Source: Sinotaia quadrata (lineage: Eukaryota; Mollusca; Gastropoda; Architaenioglossa; Viviparidae). From it: DNA of 64,000 nucleotides. Both the position numbers and the translations under genes were made by a program. Below, piece after piece: positions 1-13,222 of the stretch. Numbering within the stretch: the stretch's first letter is position 1; the number at the start of each line of letters is the position of its first letter. The DNA lies in NCBI GenBank assembly GCA_028829895.1, contig CM054179.1:50985391-51049390 (forward strand), given 5' to 3'. The notes under the pieces are model-generated. The model saw only the letters and a program-made list of their open reading frames with translations. It was not told the origin of the DNA and made no database searches.

Positions 1-335
1 GCGGCTAATTTGATGAGCAGTTGTTTTAGTTACTTTGGTAACATAGACAGGAGCATTTGTTTTAGTTACTTTGGTAACATAGGAGCATTTGTTTTAGTTA
101 CTTTGGTAACATAGACAGGAGCATTTGTTTTAGTTACTTTGGTAACATTGGAGCATTTGTTTTAGTTACTTTGGTAACATAGGAGTATTTGTTTTAGTTA
201 CTTTGGTAACATTGACAGGAGCCATTTGTTTTAGTTACTTTGGTAACATAGACAGGAGCCATTTGTTTTAGTTACTTTGGTAACATAGGAGCATTTGTTT
301 TAGTAACTTTGGTAACATAGACAGGAGCCATTTGT
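1..335. repeat. Minisatellite, 29-36 bp unit, about 10 copies
   Basis: Direct repeats of a unit containing GTTACTTTGGTAAC, alternating with or without a GACAG insertion. The array runs off the left edge of the window. The core is an inverted repeat (GTTAC/GTAAC around TTTG), so each unit could form a small hairpin. No coding frame is kept. Confidence 0.9.
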
Positions 336-954
336 TTTTGTTCCACTGCTTTCTTACACGAGAACGTCTGTGTGGTTCGAATGATGATATTTTTGCTCTT
401 GCTTTAATTTATTATTAATAATTCTTGATTTCTGTGCTAATTAAAGCTCAAATTTATTAGTTCATTATTAGTATAATGTTTTTTAAATGATGGCAAAGTC
501 AAAACGTATGAGTTAATAATTACTCAAAATGTCTTTTATTTTCTTTTTTAAATTTAGCATTTTGATGTTAACATTGACTTTGAAATGAAAAATGAAGTCA
601 TTTATAAACGCACACTTTTAGATCACTTTTTCCAAAGGCGATCAATATTGACGATAGTACCTCATGGAAGGGAAATAACCGCTTCGAAGCATTTTGTAAT
701 TTTATAGATCTATTTATAAGAGACTAGTACTCTCCCATTAACTGTAATCCAATGTCAAGCCACACTGGCTGAAATACAGCACTTCTCCGATTAAAGAAGA
801 CATTCTTCTCAATAGCCGTATTTTTCTATAGACAACGCACAATTTGCACGTGAATTTCCTGGCACAGTATGGCTTTATCACAGAGACAGTGTTCTGCCAA
901 CCAGTGAGAAAAACCCTCAATTATTTAACTTGCAAGGTTTACAGCACACGTTTT
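336..954. other. AT-rich stretch without recognisable gene
   Basis: Only short open frames with no recognisable family. Nothing supportable seen. Confidence 0.5.
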
Positions 955-1098
955 CTTTATTCATTTATATACACTAAGTTGTAACCAGCCATTTGAACAT
1001 AGCCAATGTTTCCTTTATTCATTCATACAAACACTAAGTTGTAACCAGCTATTTGAACATAGCCAATGTTTCCTTTATTCATTCATACAAACACTAAG
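955..1098. repeat. 60-bp tandem duplication
   Basis: ACACTAAGTTGTAACCAG begins at 971 and 1031, and a truncated third start lies at 1091. This gives an exact 60-bp period with only a few substitutions. Confidence 0.85.
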
Positions 1099-1506
1099 AC
1101 GCACGATTATAATGAAAGGTAGAATACATGTAAATAAAATACTTTCCTTTTGTCTTGGAATACTTTTTTTCTTTATTTTTAAGATATTTATTTCATAAAA
1201 ATTGTTAATTCACTTGCGCAATAACTCAAACTCCAGTGATTTAAACTGTTACTACTTGTGGCAGAATAAAGAATTATTTTCCTAGTATTGAAGGTCGAGC
1301 ATGTTATTTTTCTTTCTATCTCTATTGAATTAGCGATAATTTTTCCGGCATTACACAAATGTAAGTTTTTTTTTGTTTTTTTTTTTTTATTATTTTTTAA
1401 ATTGAAAAGACAATATTAAAGATTCTAAATATGTATTTCTTACATTATCGTTATAATTTGGGGGCACATCAACAACTATACTTAATACGCTTAAATTCTG
1501 TAAGTG

Positions 1507-1762
1507 TAATAAGTTAATATTAATTGTGTTTTAAATTAAGCTGAGTCTAATAAGTTAACATTAATTGCGTTTTAAATTAAGCTGATTCTAATAAGTTAAC
1601 ATTAATTGCGTTTTAAATTAAGCTGATTCTAATAAGTTAACATTAATTGCATTTTAAATTAAGCTGATTCTAATAAGTTAACATTAATTGCGTTTTAAAT
1701 TAAGCTGATTCTAATAAGTTAACATTAATTGCGTTTTAAATTAAGCTGAGTCTAATAAGCTA
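1507..1762. repeat. 41-bp minisatellite, about 6 copies
   Basis: The AT-rich unit contains TAATAAGTTAACATTAATTG followed by a TTTTAAATTAAGCTGA-type segment. Copies are nearly identical. A period of 41 cannot keep a reading frame. Confidence 0.9.
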
Positions 1763-2073
1763 GTAACAAATACGCTTTATATGCTATGTTTATGACGTTT
1801 TCTTTAATGTCTAATAATTTGATAAGAAAATCACATGAAATATTAAGTTTATTACGTTTTACAATCTGTAATATCTAATCAGTTCATCATTACTATGTTT
1901 ACATATTAGTTTACAGTTTGAATTATACATTGTATATTTTAATACTACTGACATCCCCCGCAAACGTTTTTTTCCCCATCAGAGAAGAAGAATGAAACAC
2001 CGGCTGTACAAGGCGGACAAAAGCAAGCTGGTCATGAAAAGTCAGGTGTGTTAATATTTTACACTATACAGTA

Positions 2074-2075
<2 letters not shown>
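1763..2075. other. AT-rich stretch, nothing recognised
   Basis: No open frame or RNA gene could be recognised here. Confidence 0.4.

Positions 2076-2142
<67 letters not shown>
2076..2142. repeat. (CA)n microsatellite
   Basis: Nearly pure CA dinucleotide tract with a single T interruption. Confidence 0.97.
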
Positions 2143-2144
<2 letters not shown>

Positions 2145-2692
2145 CTAACAACAAAATATATTAGTCGACGGAATGAAACATCTTCTCTTCATAAGACATA
2201 CACATTTGATTTTAGGAATAATGTTTCAAGGTCATATTTTGAACTAAATGGTTTCTTACTCATAACACTAGAAATTAATAATAGACATATATAAATATTT
2301 TATATACTTTTATCTTAGAGTGAAAAAGAAAAATATTGCATGTCACTACGAGTATTTTATTTCGAATAATAATAAAAAATATTCGAAAGCACGATTTAGA
2401 AAAAAATGCATGTACCTATCCCCTAACTCAGAAAATGAAAAACAACAGAAAATATTCCACGATTTCTAACCATTAAGTAATTTTGCAAACATGTGCATGG
2501 ACGAAGTGAAAGACATCTGAATGTCTCAAAGTGACATGCTGACGAGAAAGGGAAGCCATAAATATCCACATCTGTTTACATGCTTATGAGGTCTGAGATG
2601 GAACAAACAGGAAAGAGTGTTGGTTCTTGTGCTCTGGAAGTCTGTCAAATGTTTTCCTTTCATAAAATCAATTTCTAAACTTACTTTTTTTT

Positions 2693-2850
2693 ATAAAAAA
2701 AAGGTGGAGATCGAATGATTACTTATTAGAGGTTGATAACTCTTCAAGATAAAAATCTTTTTCCTAACTTAACTTTTAAAAAAGTGGGGGGAAATGATTG
2801 TTTATTAGAGGATGATAACTCTTCAAGATAAAAATCTTTAAGGCTGAATT
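2693..2850. repeat. Two-copy tandem repeat of about 77 bp
   Basis: The segment GATAACTCTTCAAGATAAAA and its flanks occur twice with small indels in the preceding purine-rich stretch. Confidence 0.75.
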
Positions 2851-3330
2851 TTCACCACTTAAAATTAAACGATGAGACCAGAAATTATTTTAAAATTATT
2901 TTACCTCTTTCCCCATTAATATATTTCGAAAATGATAGGTGACTGCTGTCAATATGTTATGGGCGGATTAAAAGTTTAGCTACTCAACCCTTAATCTATT
3001 TAATCACCCCCAGGTCTTCGTAATCTGTGCAGACGGAGAATGTCTGTCAGACCTCAGAGACATTAACCGTTAATTAATTTATTTCTACCTGCTTCTGAAA
3101 GTTACCGGTTCAGAACTCGTATCACTCCTTGCAAGTTAAAACACTTCTAGATAGTACAGGAATTCTGGCCCCCACACACTCTCCCTCAGCTCAGGGGGCA
3201 CTTCCCAAAATATGCTATTGTCTGACTTAAAACAATACAATTTAGCCTCCTCCCTAAGCATGCATATCTCCTTCTTTGTTTAAATACAGAAGTGGAAGTG
3301 TAATTAACAAATAACAAATTTATTCAACAT

Positions 3331-3530
3331 AATGAAAGTTAAATAAAAAGTAATTGGCACACAATAAATAGTAGTCACAATGAAAGTTAAATAAGAAGTA
3401 ATTGGCACACAATAAATAGCAGTCACAAAGAAAGTTAAATAAGAAGTAATTGGCACACAATAAATAGTAATCACAATGAATGTTAAATAAAAAGTAATTG
3501 GCACACAATAAATAGCAGTCGCAAAGACAG
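3331..3530. repeat. 48-bp minisatellite, about 4 copies
   Basis: AAAGTTAAATAA-type starts recur at 3331, 3379, 3427 and 3475, an exact 48-bp spacing. Because 48 is a multiple of three, the minus strand stays open in two frames as a 16-residue repeat rich in Tyr, Leu and Phe. This is a by-product of the array, not evidence of a gene. Confidence 0.9.
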
Positions 3531-5489
3531 GCCAAATGAGAAAATAGTGTCCTTTCAACCTAGGTTAATGATTATATAAAATAATCCTCTACTGAAATCT
3601 ACTTTATTATTGTTGCAATAGTTCATAGTTTCTTGAAATGTTTATGATGAAATATAGTTCATTATATAGTCTCCAGAGTCTCTGGGTTTCTTTTGAGGAA
3701 TACAACGTTACATGAATATTTGGTCTAACTCCTTATCAATTACTAACAGATGTGGACATGAATAATAGTAAGAATAGTAATGGTTACATCAAAAGAGACA
3801 TTTTGTTTAACTGCAAAGACAGAGTTGTCTCACTTGGTGTGTCAACAGTGTGTAATAATGTGCATTGAGGTGAATTCTTGGTGGCACTGATGTATCGCCA
3901 GCTGGACAGTAATGTTACATCAGGAACTGTACTGTCTCATGACTGGCAGCATACCTGTGAAGGCTTGATTAAAGTCTTTAATAAAACTGATGACTGGAAG
4001 AAAGTAGAACGTAGAATCAGAATGTAGAATGTAGGCTATAGAATGTAGCATTGCAGACTAGAAGAAGGAAGTAATGTAGATTCAGATTACAGAAATGACG
4101 AGTAGAAGCAGACTGGAAAAGAATGAAGGCTTCGAAGCACTGTGGAAAAAACAGGTGATGTAGGTGTGAGCCATTTTATACATGAAATAAACTAGGCCCC
4201 CACCCCACCCCTTATTTCTCTCTCAGATATATTCATGCACACAGTGTATCTGCGAATCACTACACTTTTCAGTCACAAAAATAAGCAGAAATTTAATATG
4301 GATTTCTCTAAATAAAGAAGAAAAATACAATTAGAATCTTCTGCATGGAGCTGAAATGAAGAAGACTATATGTAATAAGTACACAATTTCATGAGAAAGT
4401 TCTAGTTCCAATTTACAGTTTAGAAGAGTTCCTGAAAATGGAGAATACAAGTATACAACCCTAATCTAACAATTTTAATTACAACAGGATTCTTAGCATC
4501 ATAGTTCAATTTTAATAACAAGAATGTTAGTTCTATAATTTCTTAAGTACGTAAAGATATTAACTATTCTAACATACAAAAATACACTGTTTACCAACTC
4601 AAACCACAAAATCAGGACATGTGTTTTTAGACAGTGTCTGTTCTCAAATTTGGGATAGTTTATATACATGCAAACATCTTACTTCCATTGTTATAACAGG
4701 AAGAAAAGATAACTTATCTGACTGGCTGGTGTAAGGACCTCGAGAAGTGTATCCTAACTTAACAATGGATCGGAAAGAAGTCGCAAGAAACGAGAGTGTC
4801 AGACATTTAATTAAACTCAAAAGGTTAAATAATTTAGGAAAAAATATAATTAATTATTACTGTTATCATTTGAATTTTGGATATTACAAATAGTTTGTGG
4901 CATTGAAATACAATATCAGCAATTGTGAATGTCAGAATTAGTAAGGTTATCAATTTGAGTTGTCTTGAGAGGCAATATTAAAAAATTACTTTAGTCTTAA
5001 GTGAAATATGTATTTACAGTCTTTTACAGAAATATATATATATATATATCTTTTGCCCACAGCTTCACTCACAAAAATATCAGTTTTCAAAGTATGTTGC
5101 TTATAAGGAATTTTTTTACATTACTTTTTTATTGCTAGGTAAGAACCATAATACAGCCTGCCCCCAAAGTGATGTTTATATATCTAAGTGTCTAGGATAT
5201 CTTTAGTATTAGTATGCCAAATTTTATTCTAAAAGTAGATTGATATGTAGTTTTGAATTTGATGTGAACCTTATCTGGCTTTTCCCCCGAGACACTCCTG
5301 CTGATTTCCATTGTGGTCCAATGCCATAGCATTTTTTAAAAGCATAGATATAAGACCATTGTATCTATGAGATATAACGTGTTTGGTATAGAAAAGAGAG
5401 AAAGAGAAAAAGAAAGAAAGAGAAATAGTGAGAAAAAGATAGGAAAAGAAGAATGACAGAGAAAGGGGAAAAAGAGTAGTGCAATCCAC
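3531..5489. other. Long stretch without recognisable gene
   Basis: AT-rich sequence with a short purine-rich patch near 5395-5480. No protein family, RNA gene or mobile element was recognised. Confidence 0.5.
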
Positions 5490-5840
5490 TAAAGTCCCAA
5501 ATCCAATATTTACTACAACTGAAGTCTAGTACCCAGAATGCAACCCACCAAAATCCCAAATCCAATGTTTACTACAATTGAAATCTAATACCCAGAATGC
5601 AACCCACCGAAATCCCAAATCCAATATTTACTACAACTGAAATCTAGACCCAGAATGCAACCCACCGAAATCCCAAATCCAATATTTACTACAGCTGAAA
5701 TCTCAGAAAACCAACCCACCAGAATCCCAAATCCTAGTTTTATTACACCTGAAATCTAGTACCGAGAATGCAACCCTCCAAAATCCCAAATCTAATATTT
5801 ATTACAACTGAAATCTAATACCCAGAATGAGTATATAACC
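5490..5840. repeat. Minisatellite of about 58 bp, about 6 copies
   Basis: Each copy carries CAGAATGCAACCCACC, a TCCCAAATCCAATATTTA-type segment and CTGAAATCTA. Copies have diverged more than in other arrays and one is partly deleted near 5705. Confidence 0.85.
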
Positions 5841-5873
5841 ATCCATATGTATGGAGGTCAAGAAGGTCAGATC

Positions 5874-6036
<163 letters not shown>

Positions 6037-6888
6037 ACTACTTTTGTAATTACATAAATATGCACACAAGTAAAAGTGCTTTTAAATATGTTCTTCTGTA
6101 CATACATTCAGAATACCTAAACTTGATTTCATGCATATACGCACGTACATCTATCTATACATACACGCATACATACACACATACAAACGCATATGCACTT
6201 AATCAAATGCTATAAGAGTATATATTTCTTTTTCAATATTCTAAAAAGGAAAAAGCAATTACGTTTTTTTTGTATGTTTGAGTTTTATTGTTGTGGATTC
6301 CTATTGCTACCTCCAGGCAGAAGTTTAATACAACGTGTTGCCATAGAAACCAGCAAAGTAATCACGCAATGAGAGTAGACAAAGCAAAGGACTCCACATC
6401 CTTGACAGAGCTCCTCTTCTTTGAAAAAAAATATTTACAAAAAATATAAATTTAAAATAGCCACAAAAAGTGAGAATAAGTTAACTCCGTGTATATTCCG
6501 TCAGATGAAGAGTACAAAAAGAGTATGCGTTTATTGAATTCGAGAAATCACTTTCTTTCACTGAATATTTAGTCTGTAGAAAAGTACTGATTGGCCTTAA
6601 TGAATGAGAGAAAACTGAGATTCTATTGAGAATTATGGTCAGTTTGTAACACTTGCAAAGTGACGGCTATGCATAAACAGAAGAAAGAAAATAACTGAAA
6701 ATGATGAGAAATATATTTTTAGTTAGGCTAAGCATAATATATGCACACACATGTGTATATTATGCATACTTTCAATATGCTTACACATATTCATAAAACT
6801 TATATACTTTATGTACATAGAAACATATGTACATTCAATCATATGCGAATACACGCACACACATAGATATTCAAACAGACAGACAGTC

Positions 6889-6959
6889 AGATAGATAGAT
6901 AGATAGTTAGTTAGATAGATAGATAGGAGATAGATAAGCAGATAGATAGATAAATAGAT

Positions 6960-7024
<65 letters not shown>

Positions 7025-7055
7025 GAGATAGATAGGTAGATAGATAGACAGACAG
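6889..7055. repeat. (GATA)n microsatellite
   Basis: Imperfect then nearly pure GATA tract with GACA ends. It abuts the LTR-like sequence starting at 7056. Confidence 0.95.
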
Positions 7056-7290
7056 TGTGGCTAAGTAAATTTACCTGTCCCTATTTCTAAACTTAATTAT
7101 TATATAAACTGTTAAATGTCAACGTGACGTAATCTTCGGGTATTGCGCATGATGATATTTTTGTAAGTACCAGAGTTAAAATAACAACCAAAGCCAAAGA
7201 ATATGCTAGAATTTGCTGATGCAATCCAAACTAGTTCCAAGTGGATGAGTAATTTTTCTGACTAATAGTCTCATACTTGCTCATAACAAT
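7056..7290 (+). mobile_element. LTR-like dispersed repeat, copy 1
   Basis: The sequence starts TGTGGCTAAGTAAATTTACC and is recognisably related to the stretch at 41527-41760. Both share the TGTGG start, a TTATATAAA(C/T)TGTTAAAT block, and a block of the form GAATA(T/C)GCTAGA...GCTGATG...CAAACTA. A TG-initial sequence present twice fits an old LTR or solo LTR. The right boundary is not resolved; similarity fades after about 7290. No coding region is attached here. Confidence 0.5.
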
Positions 7291-7354
7291 TTCATCCAAA
7301 GGGGAAGGACCGAACCTTACTATGTTGAAGAAAGTTGTATATTCGAATCACTTT

Positions 7355-7505
7355 GATTTTGTTGTAACTCAAGTCCAGTCATAAAAGCAATCATTAGAAA
7401 ATGAAAGGAACATACCTTGAGATGATTTTGATGTAACTCAAGTCCGGTCATAAAAGCAATCATTAGAAAATGAAAGGAAAATACCTTTAGATGATTTTGA
7501 TGAAT
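7355..7505. repeat. 69-bp tandem duplication
   Basis: GATTTTG starts recur at 7355, 7424 and 7493, and the intervening 69-bp segments are almost identical. Confidence 0.9.
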
Positions 7506-8436
7506 ATGTTGTTTTGTAACCTTGTATGTGCTTCAGACTGCACTGACTACTGTAATCTGCTAGATTATGTTGGTGTGTGAATCCAATGTTGTCATCATGT
7601 TATTGTAAGTTGATTCTTGTTAATTCCATTTGAGAGCCAATATATTGGAAATTTAAGATTGAGTTTGGTCTCAAGAATTTGTTTGAAATTTCCTGTATGC
7701 TTGGGTAGCGCACATGAAGATTCTGAAACACTCCTTGTGATGTGTTTTTTGAAAGTATGTACAAAATTCTGGACAATTCTCCATGGTATACCTTGTGTGA
7801 GCATTGACGATTCAGAAACAATTGTGTAATAAGCCTAGAAGGGGCATCCTAGACCATCATCTAATATGAAAGTGTGATTTGTTACAAAATGCATGATTGT
7901 GAACAGATGCTAGCAACAGCCGCCATCATTGACTATAATTATCTTTCTAAAACCACACTCTCATTTCTAAGATGGAAACATATCTATGAACTTGATTATA
8001 TATGTTAATTTGACTGCTGACATCTGTGATAAGATAAATTGATTAAGTGTCAAACATTTAATCAAACATTGTTGTGAAGTTATGTAAATATAAACGCTCT
8101 TTTGATGTTATTCATATGTTGTATATTTGATTGTTGATTTAATAAATTTATTGTTACATTTATTAACCATCTTGCACATATATTAAAATCTTGTGTTGGA
8201 GTAATAGCGTGTGGATGGGGGCTTGTTAAATATAAATAAAAGACTGATTTATTACTCCTTTGGTAAGAAGTTTCTGCCGGCAAAAGTAGTGTATGACAGT
8301 AAAACATCTGTGGAAGGGAGATCATATTTACTACACCCGTATAATCCGCTAAATGAGAGACGAGTGGTGTCCCCCTGTGGGAAATTTTTAATAAACATAA
8401 ATTAAGATTTTCCATCACTTGTAATTAGTTATAGAT
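7506..8436. other. No recognisable gene; possible old element
   Basis: Overlapping short open frames on both strands (for example 7595-7829 and 8080-8418) have no recognised family and no start or splice context that singles one out. The stretch could belong to the element beginning at 7056. Confidence 0.35.
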
Positions 8437-8480
8437 GATTAATAATAATGATAATAATAATAATAATAATAATAATAATC
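8437..8480. repeat. (ATA)n trinucleotide tract
   Basis: Run of AAT/ATA trinucleotides with one G interruption. Confidence 0.9.
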
Positions 8481-8894
8481 ACAACCAGTAACAAAGAGGT
8501 GCAATTCATAGATAGAAGGATAGATGACAAAGAGAGAATACAAACATGAATATACTTACATAATACCAGAATGTGTATTCGTACATTTATAACTATAGCA
8601 TCTATATTTCTAAATAAAGATACTTTTGACTACTCACATTTGATTGGCAATATAATAGCTACGTTTGTTTAATGACTAGTGGACATCTGTAAAACCAAAA
8701 TTCAATGAATATACTGAATGACACTAATCAAGCTGGCATATGAATATGCGGACATACACACACTAACATAATGGTAGTGACTATAATGATGTGCCACACA
8801 GTCATTGCTTCTAGACTAAATACAGTCTAGCAACTTTGCTATCATATAATTAAATATTTCTAGTTTGCCCAACAACTACACCATTGATGTACAC

Positions 8895-8934
8895 AGATAG
8901 ATAGATAGGTAGATAGATAGATAGGTAGGTAGAC

Positions 8935-9004
<70 letters not shown>

Positions 9005-9017
9005 GTAGATAGGTAGG

Positions 9018-9056
<39 letters not shown>

Positions 9057-9077
9057 GTAGATAGGTAGGTAGGTAGG

Positions 9078-9122
<45 letters not shown>
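8895..9122. repeat. (GATA)n/(GGTA)n microsatellite
   Basis: Long tetranucleotide tract in which GATA blocks alternate with GGTA variants. An apparent 93-residue minus-strand frame is only this repeat read through. Confidence 0.95.
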
Positions 9123-9123
<1 letters not shown>

Positions 9124-9450
9124 TTTTTTAGAAACTAGCAATATTGATAGTACATGTAATTATATATTTATAGATGCTTTCTCAGTTAACAACACTATTA
9201 ACGTGACTGAGTCGTCATCATAATAATCACTACATTATTATTATTATTAAAGTAATAGTAGCAGTAAAATTGTCATCACAATATCATTATTTTTTGGAAT
9301 GTTGGTCTAAGAATTCTTCCATGATTCTATGAGATTCCCGGGGTGGGAGAATATATCTCAGAGGTGCTGTTGTTAGCATAGATATAGCATGGGGAGGGGT
9401 TGAGGGTGTTTTATCTGGCAATTTTATTGAGACAATCTTTCTTTCTCAGA

Positions 9451-10078
9451 TGTTACATTTACTGCCCCTCATACTATCTGAGTTCATTTGGATTTAGAAG
9501 TATCCCCAGACACATGTTACATTTATTGCCCCTCATACTACCTGAGTTCATCTGGATTTAGAAGTATCCCCAGACACATGTTACATTTATTGCCCCTCAT
9601 ACTACCTGAGTTCATCTGGATTTAGAAGTATCCCCAGACATATGTTACATTTATTGCCCCTCATACTACCTGAGTTCATCTGGATTTAGAAGTATCCCCA
9701 GACACATGTTCCATTTATTGCCCCTCATACTACCTGAGTTCATCTGGATTTAGAAGTATCCCCAGACACATGTTCCATTTATTGCCCCTCATACTACCTG
9801 AGTTCATCTGGATTTAGAAGTATCCCCAGACACATGTTCCATTTATTGCCCCTCATACTACCTGAGTTCATCTGGATTTAGAAGTATCCCCAGACACATG
9901 TTACATTTATTGCACCTCATACTACCTGAGTTCATCTGGATTTAGAAGTATCCCCAGACACATGTTACATTTATTGCCCCTCATACTACATGAGTTCATC
10001 TGGATTTAGAAGTATCCCCAGACACATGTTACATTTATTGCCCCTCATACTACCTGGATTTAGAAGTATCCCCAGTTA
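9451..10078. repeat. 64-bp minisatellite, about 10 copies
   Basis: TGTTACATTTATTGCCCCTC recurs about every 64 bp (9451, 9515, 9579 and onward). Copies differ by single substitutions such as TTACAT/TTCCAT, and the last copy is internally deleted. The homogeneity suggests recent expansion or conversion. Confidence 0.95.
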
Positions 10079-10394
10079 CACGCATCCTGTCTTCACTGAA
10101 ACATCGTTCACGTTTCCGGTACCAAATGTGGGTCCTCTGTAGATTGAGATGTTTCTTTCTGAATCTCTCCTTTCTTGAAAGATTCCGAAACGTAATGGCA
10201 GGCCAGTAACTGCTTTTTAATTGTATATGAGGGGAGTTTTCAAGCTTGGATCAAATCTTGCACAGTTTAAATGTTGCTGTTCATCACACTGTGCACGGCT
10301 ATGAGAATTGCCGTTCTTCAAGCCATGGACGTCCTTTACGAGCGTATATATTTTTTTCAAATTATGCATGTCCTCTACAAGCACTGCTATTCTT

Positions 10395-10605
10395 CAAACC
10401 ATGGACGTCCTCTACGAGCAATGCTGTTCATCAAACCGTGCACGTCCTCTACGAGCAATGCTATTCATCAAACCGTGCACGTCCTCTACGAGCATTGCTG
10501 TTCATCAAACCGTGCACGTCCTCTACGAGCAATGCTATTCATCAAGCTGTGCACGTCCTCTACGAGCAATGCTATTCATCAAGCTGTGCACACATTCGAT
10601 GAGCA
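10395..10605. repeat. 37-bp minisatellite, about 6 copies
   Basis: CACGTCCTCTACGAGCAATG recurs with a 37-bp period. Less regular precursors lie upstream to about 10310. The period is not a multiple of three, so the same peptide reappears in all three plus frames; none is a credible protein. Confidence 0.9.
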
Positions 10606-10616
10606 TTGTTGCTCAA

Positions 10617-11060
10617 TTAGATCGACACTTGAAGCATTTGTTTATTTTTATTCACCCCTCCATTTGTGACAACATCTAACGTGCTTGATATGGGATTCAT
10701 GGAGCTTTTGCACTTGATGTGTCTGTGCTTCTTGTATCTGACAGGCTGCTCTGGATTTCGTAATCTAGGGATGTTGGGAGTGTTTTGCATGATGGATCTC
10801 TTGTAGTGCAACAGGCGTTGTTCAATAATAGTTTCTCCTGAACTGTTTTTTTTTTTAGGAAGCAACATCCTTTCTGTGTCCTCTGATGACTGGCATTGAT
10901 AGTAACAAGCCATTACGCATTGATCTATTCTCGGGTCACGTTCTTGAGTGGGTTTTGTTTGCGTTGCAGTGACCCATTTTCCACTTGAGTATCTAGGAGC
11001 ATCTGTGTCTAGCGCAGATCTTGCTCAACTAAGCGACGTCTGATTCCGGTCTGGAATCAA
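10617..11060 (-). other. Unidentified coding-like stretch
   Basis: The minus strand is open from the methionine at 10913 down to 10617 (98 codons). The same frame extends upstream of that methionine to about 11030 without a stop. The product is basic and polar, with no family I recognise. It could be an exon, a decayed transposon gene or chance. No convincing splice sites were chosen. Confidence 0.2.
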
Positions 11061-12823
11061 GAATAGCTGTCATCGTTGCCTAACCCTTTCTCAAGAATGA
11101 TTGAAACAGGTTGGAATGGCACCATACTTGTGGATTTCTGGATACTTTCACTTTTGATGATAGAGGCTTCTGGTGTGCTGCTTATGAGATGGCTGAAGAT
11201 ATGAAAGACAGATTGGAGAGTTGAAAGAAAAGTAGTGATGATGAAATGCTGATACCTTCACTATTGTCTTTTCAATGTCATCTACACCCATAAGATACCT
11301 TCAATTCTGTCTTTTTTATGTCATCCATAAGAAGATTAATGTAAGTGTGTATATATTTAATAGTCTACATTTCTGATTAAAGGACCATGTATTCTTTTTG
11401 TGTATATGTGCTTATGCAAGTGAATAAGTATCTGCTCTTAGAGTAGTTGTCATCATGCATATCACTAGGACATCTAGTGCATATATGCTCATAATCATAT
11501 TCAGTTTCCGAAAGTGTATGTGGTGATGGTGTGAGTATGTATGTATGTGAAAGAGAAAGTGCTGAAATAGATATTAAGTGGAAGAAATATATTAATTGTT
11601 TATTAAACGGTCACTTCAACTATGAGACATTGACCTTTAAATGATAAACAACAACGACAACAAGAACAAAGGTCTCAGTAATATATTCTTTGCTATCTCT
11701 ATTTGCATATTCAAGATTGTATGAGCGCGCCATTATGTATATGCACTTTTAATTATTTCAGCGACGAAATGTCTCATTATTGAAGACGTTTAATGGAGCT
11801 TTAATTTAGAACGTTAATTATCAAAAGGTTAGAACTGTTTCTCAAAGTTGTGGGGTGTGAGGAGGGGGTGGGAAAGGGGGGGGGGGCAAGAGAGAACACG
11901 CCGTCTTGCACAGTGCAGTGCTGAACTACGCACATTCACCTCGGAAGCCCAAGGGGAATGAATTGAAGCCCCAGAGGAACACGCGCTGTCGGGCATAAGA
12001 TGAAGCGTCATTCACACCCGACCAAAGCTGACGTTGACATGGACGGCCATGAATTGCAAGGTGATGTCATGCTTCCAGATCATAACGGCAAGCATCCCAC
12101 CGACATGTCCTGACGTCAGAGTGGAATGGGGAACTAATTGTGGGTCACTTCCGAAATGGCAGATGACTGATGGAGAGATCATGAAACTCTTCAATCTGGC
12201 ATTCTGGAATTGTCTCAGACGCATGTGACGTGGAATCCTCTTGTGTTGGAACATATTGCTTCAATACAGTCACACTTTAGAGCAAAGAGTTATCGCGAAC
12301 ATGTATTATTAATTTTTTTCTTCCGATTAGACTTCTGTTTTTCTTCTTCACAAATTTAACTTTTTCTTAGTTGTTGTTGCATGTTTATTTATTTGTTTAT
12401 TTCTGTGGTGGTGAGGCTTTAATTTAGATTTTTTAAATGTCAGGATTTTCTATAAAAATCCAAGCAAAAGAAAATTACATGCACGATAACTTAGCCTTAA
12501 AAGCATTCATAAAACTTAAATTTAAATATCACGTTAAATAGAAATATATTAATAAAATACTTCGCATTAAAATAAACATGAATATATATATTGGCACGAC
12601 TGACAGACGTATATCACTTAAAGACACATACCCTTCATGTGTGATCATGTTTCACATTGAATTGACAACCCAGGAGGGAAATGTCTATGTACCTTCTTTG
12701 AATATTTCTACATTATTTTTTTTAAACCTAAGAATATTTGTACAAAAGCGTCAGAATTTATCAGAATCGAAAGTCAGGAATTATACAGAATAGCTTTTAA
12801 GTGTGTCCACCTCTAATAATGAG
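11061..12823. other. No recognisable gene; GC-richer island 11830-12250
   Basis: Mostly AT-rich DNA. The part at 11830-12250 is visibly richer in G+C than its surroundings and has short open frames on both strands (12034-12228 plus, 12012-12254 minus), none recognised. It could be a non-coding exon or an old insertion. Confidence 0.3.
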
Positions 12824-13002
12824 ACTATATGATCATCAAACTGCTTTATTTTAATGAGATTGCAGATTATATGATCATCAAACTGTGCTTTATTTTTAAT
12901 GAGATTGCAGACTATATGATCATCAAACTGTGCTTTATTTTTAATGAGATTGCAGACTATATGATCATCAAACTGTGCTTTATTTTTAATGAGATTGCAG
13001 AC
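12824..13002. repeat. 45-bp minisatellite, 4 copies
   Basis: ATGATCATCAAACTG recurs with a 45-bp period (12871, 12916 and onward) followed by TTTAATGAGATTGCAGA. Fifteen codons per unit keep both strands open, which explains the short repetitive frames here. Confidence 0.92.
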
Positions 13003-13187
13003 GATAATAACAGTCCAATGCTTCCTTTGTGTCGTGACCAATGTCAGGACTGTTGCCGTAATCTGTTGCATTCACATTGCTCACACGTCGCTTAATACAC
13101 TTGTTTCTACATTAAACAGAGCCACGAAGCATTGTTGTTTTCACACTGCACGCTGCTATAACGCACTCACATCCACATACAAACGCG

Positions 13188-13222
13188 CGCGCACACACAC
13201 ACACACACGCGCGCGCGCGCAG
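13188..13222. repeat. CA/CG alternating tract
   Basis: Alternating purine-pyrimidine run of CA then CG repeats. Such sequence favours left-handed DNA. Confidence 0.85.

Noticed and set aside
340..400. GGTTCGAAT near 375 as a tRNA or SINE B box
   Set aside because: No matching A box, no cloverleaf and no tail; a lone short match is expected by chance.
10246..10679. Three overlapping plus-strand frames with the same repeated peptide
   Set aside because: A 37-bp tandem repeat places the same peptide in all three frames; no real start or end context.
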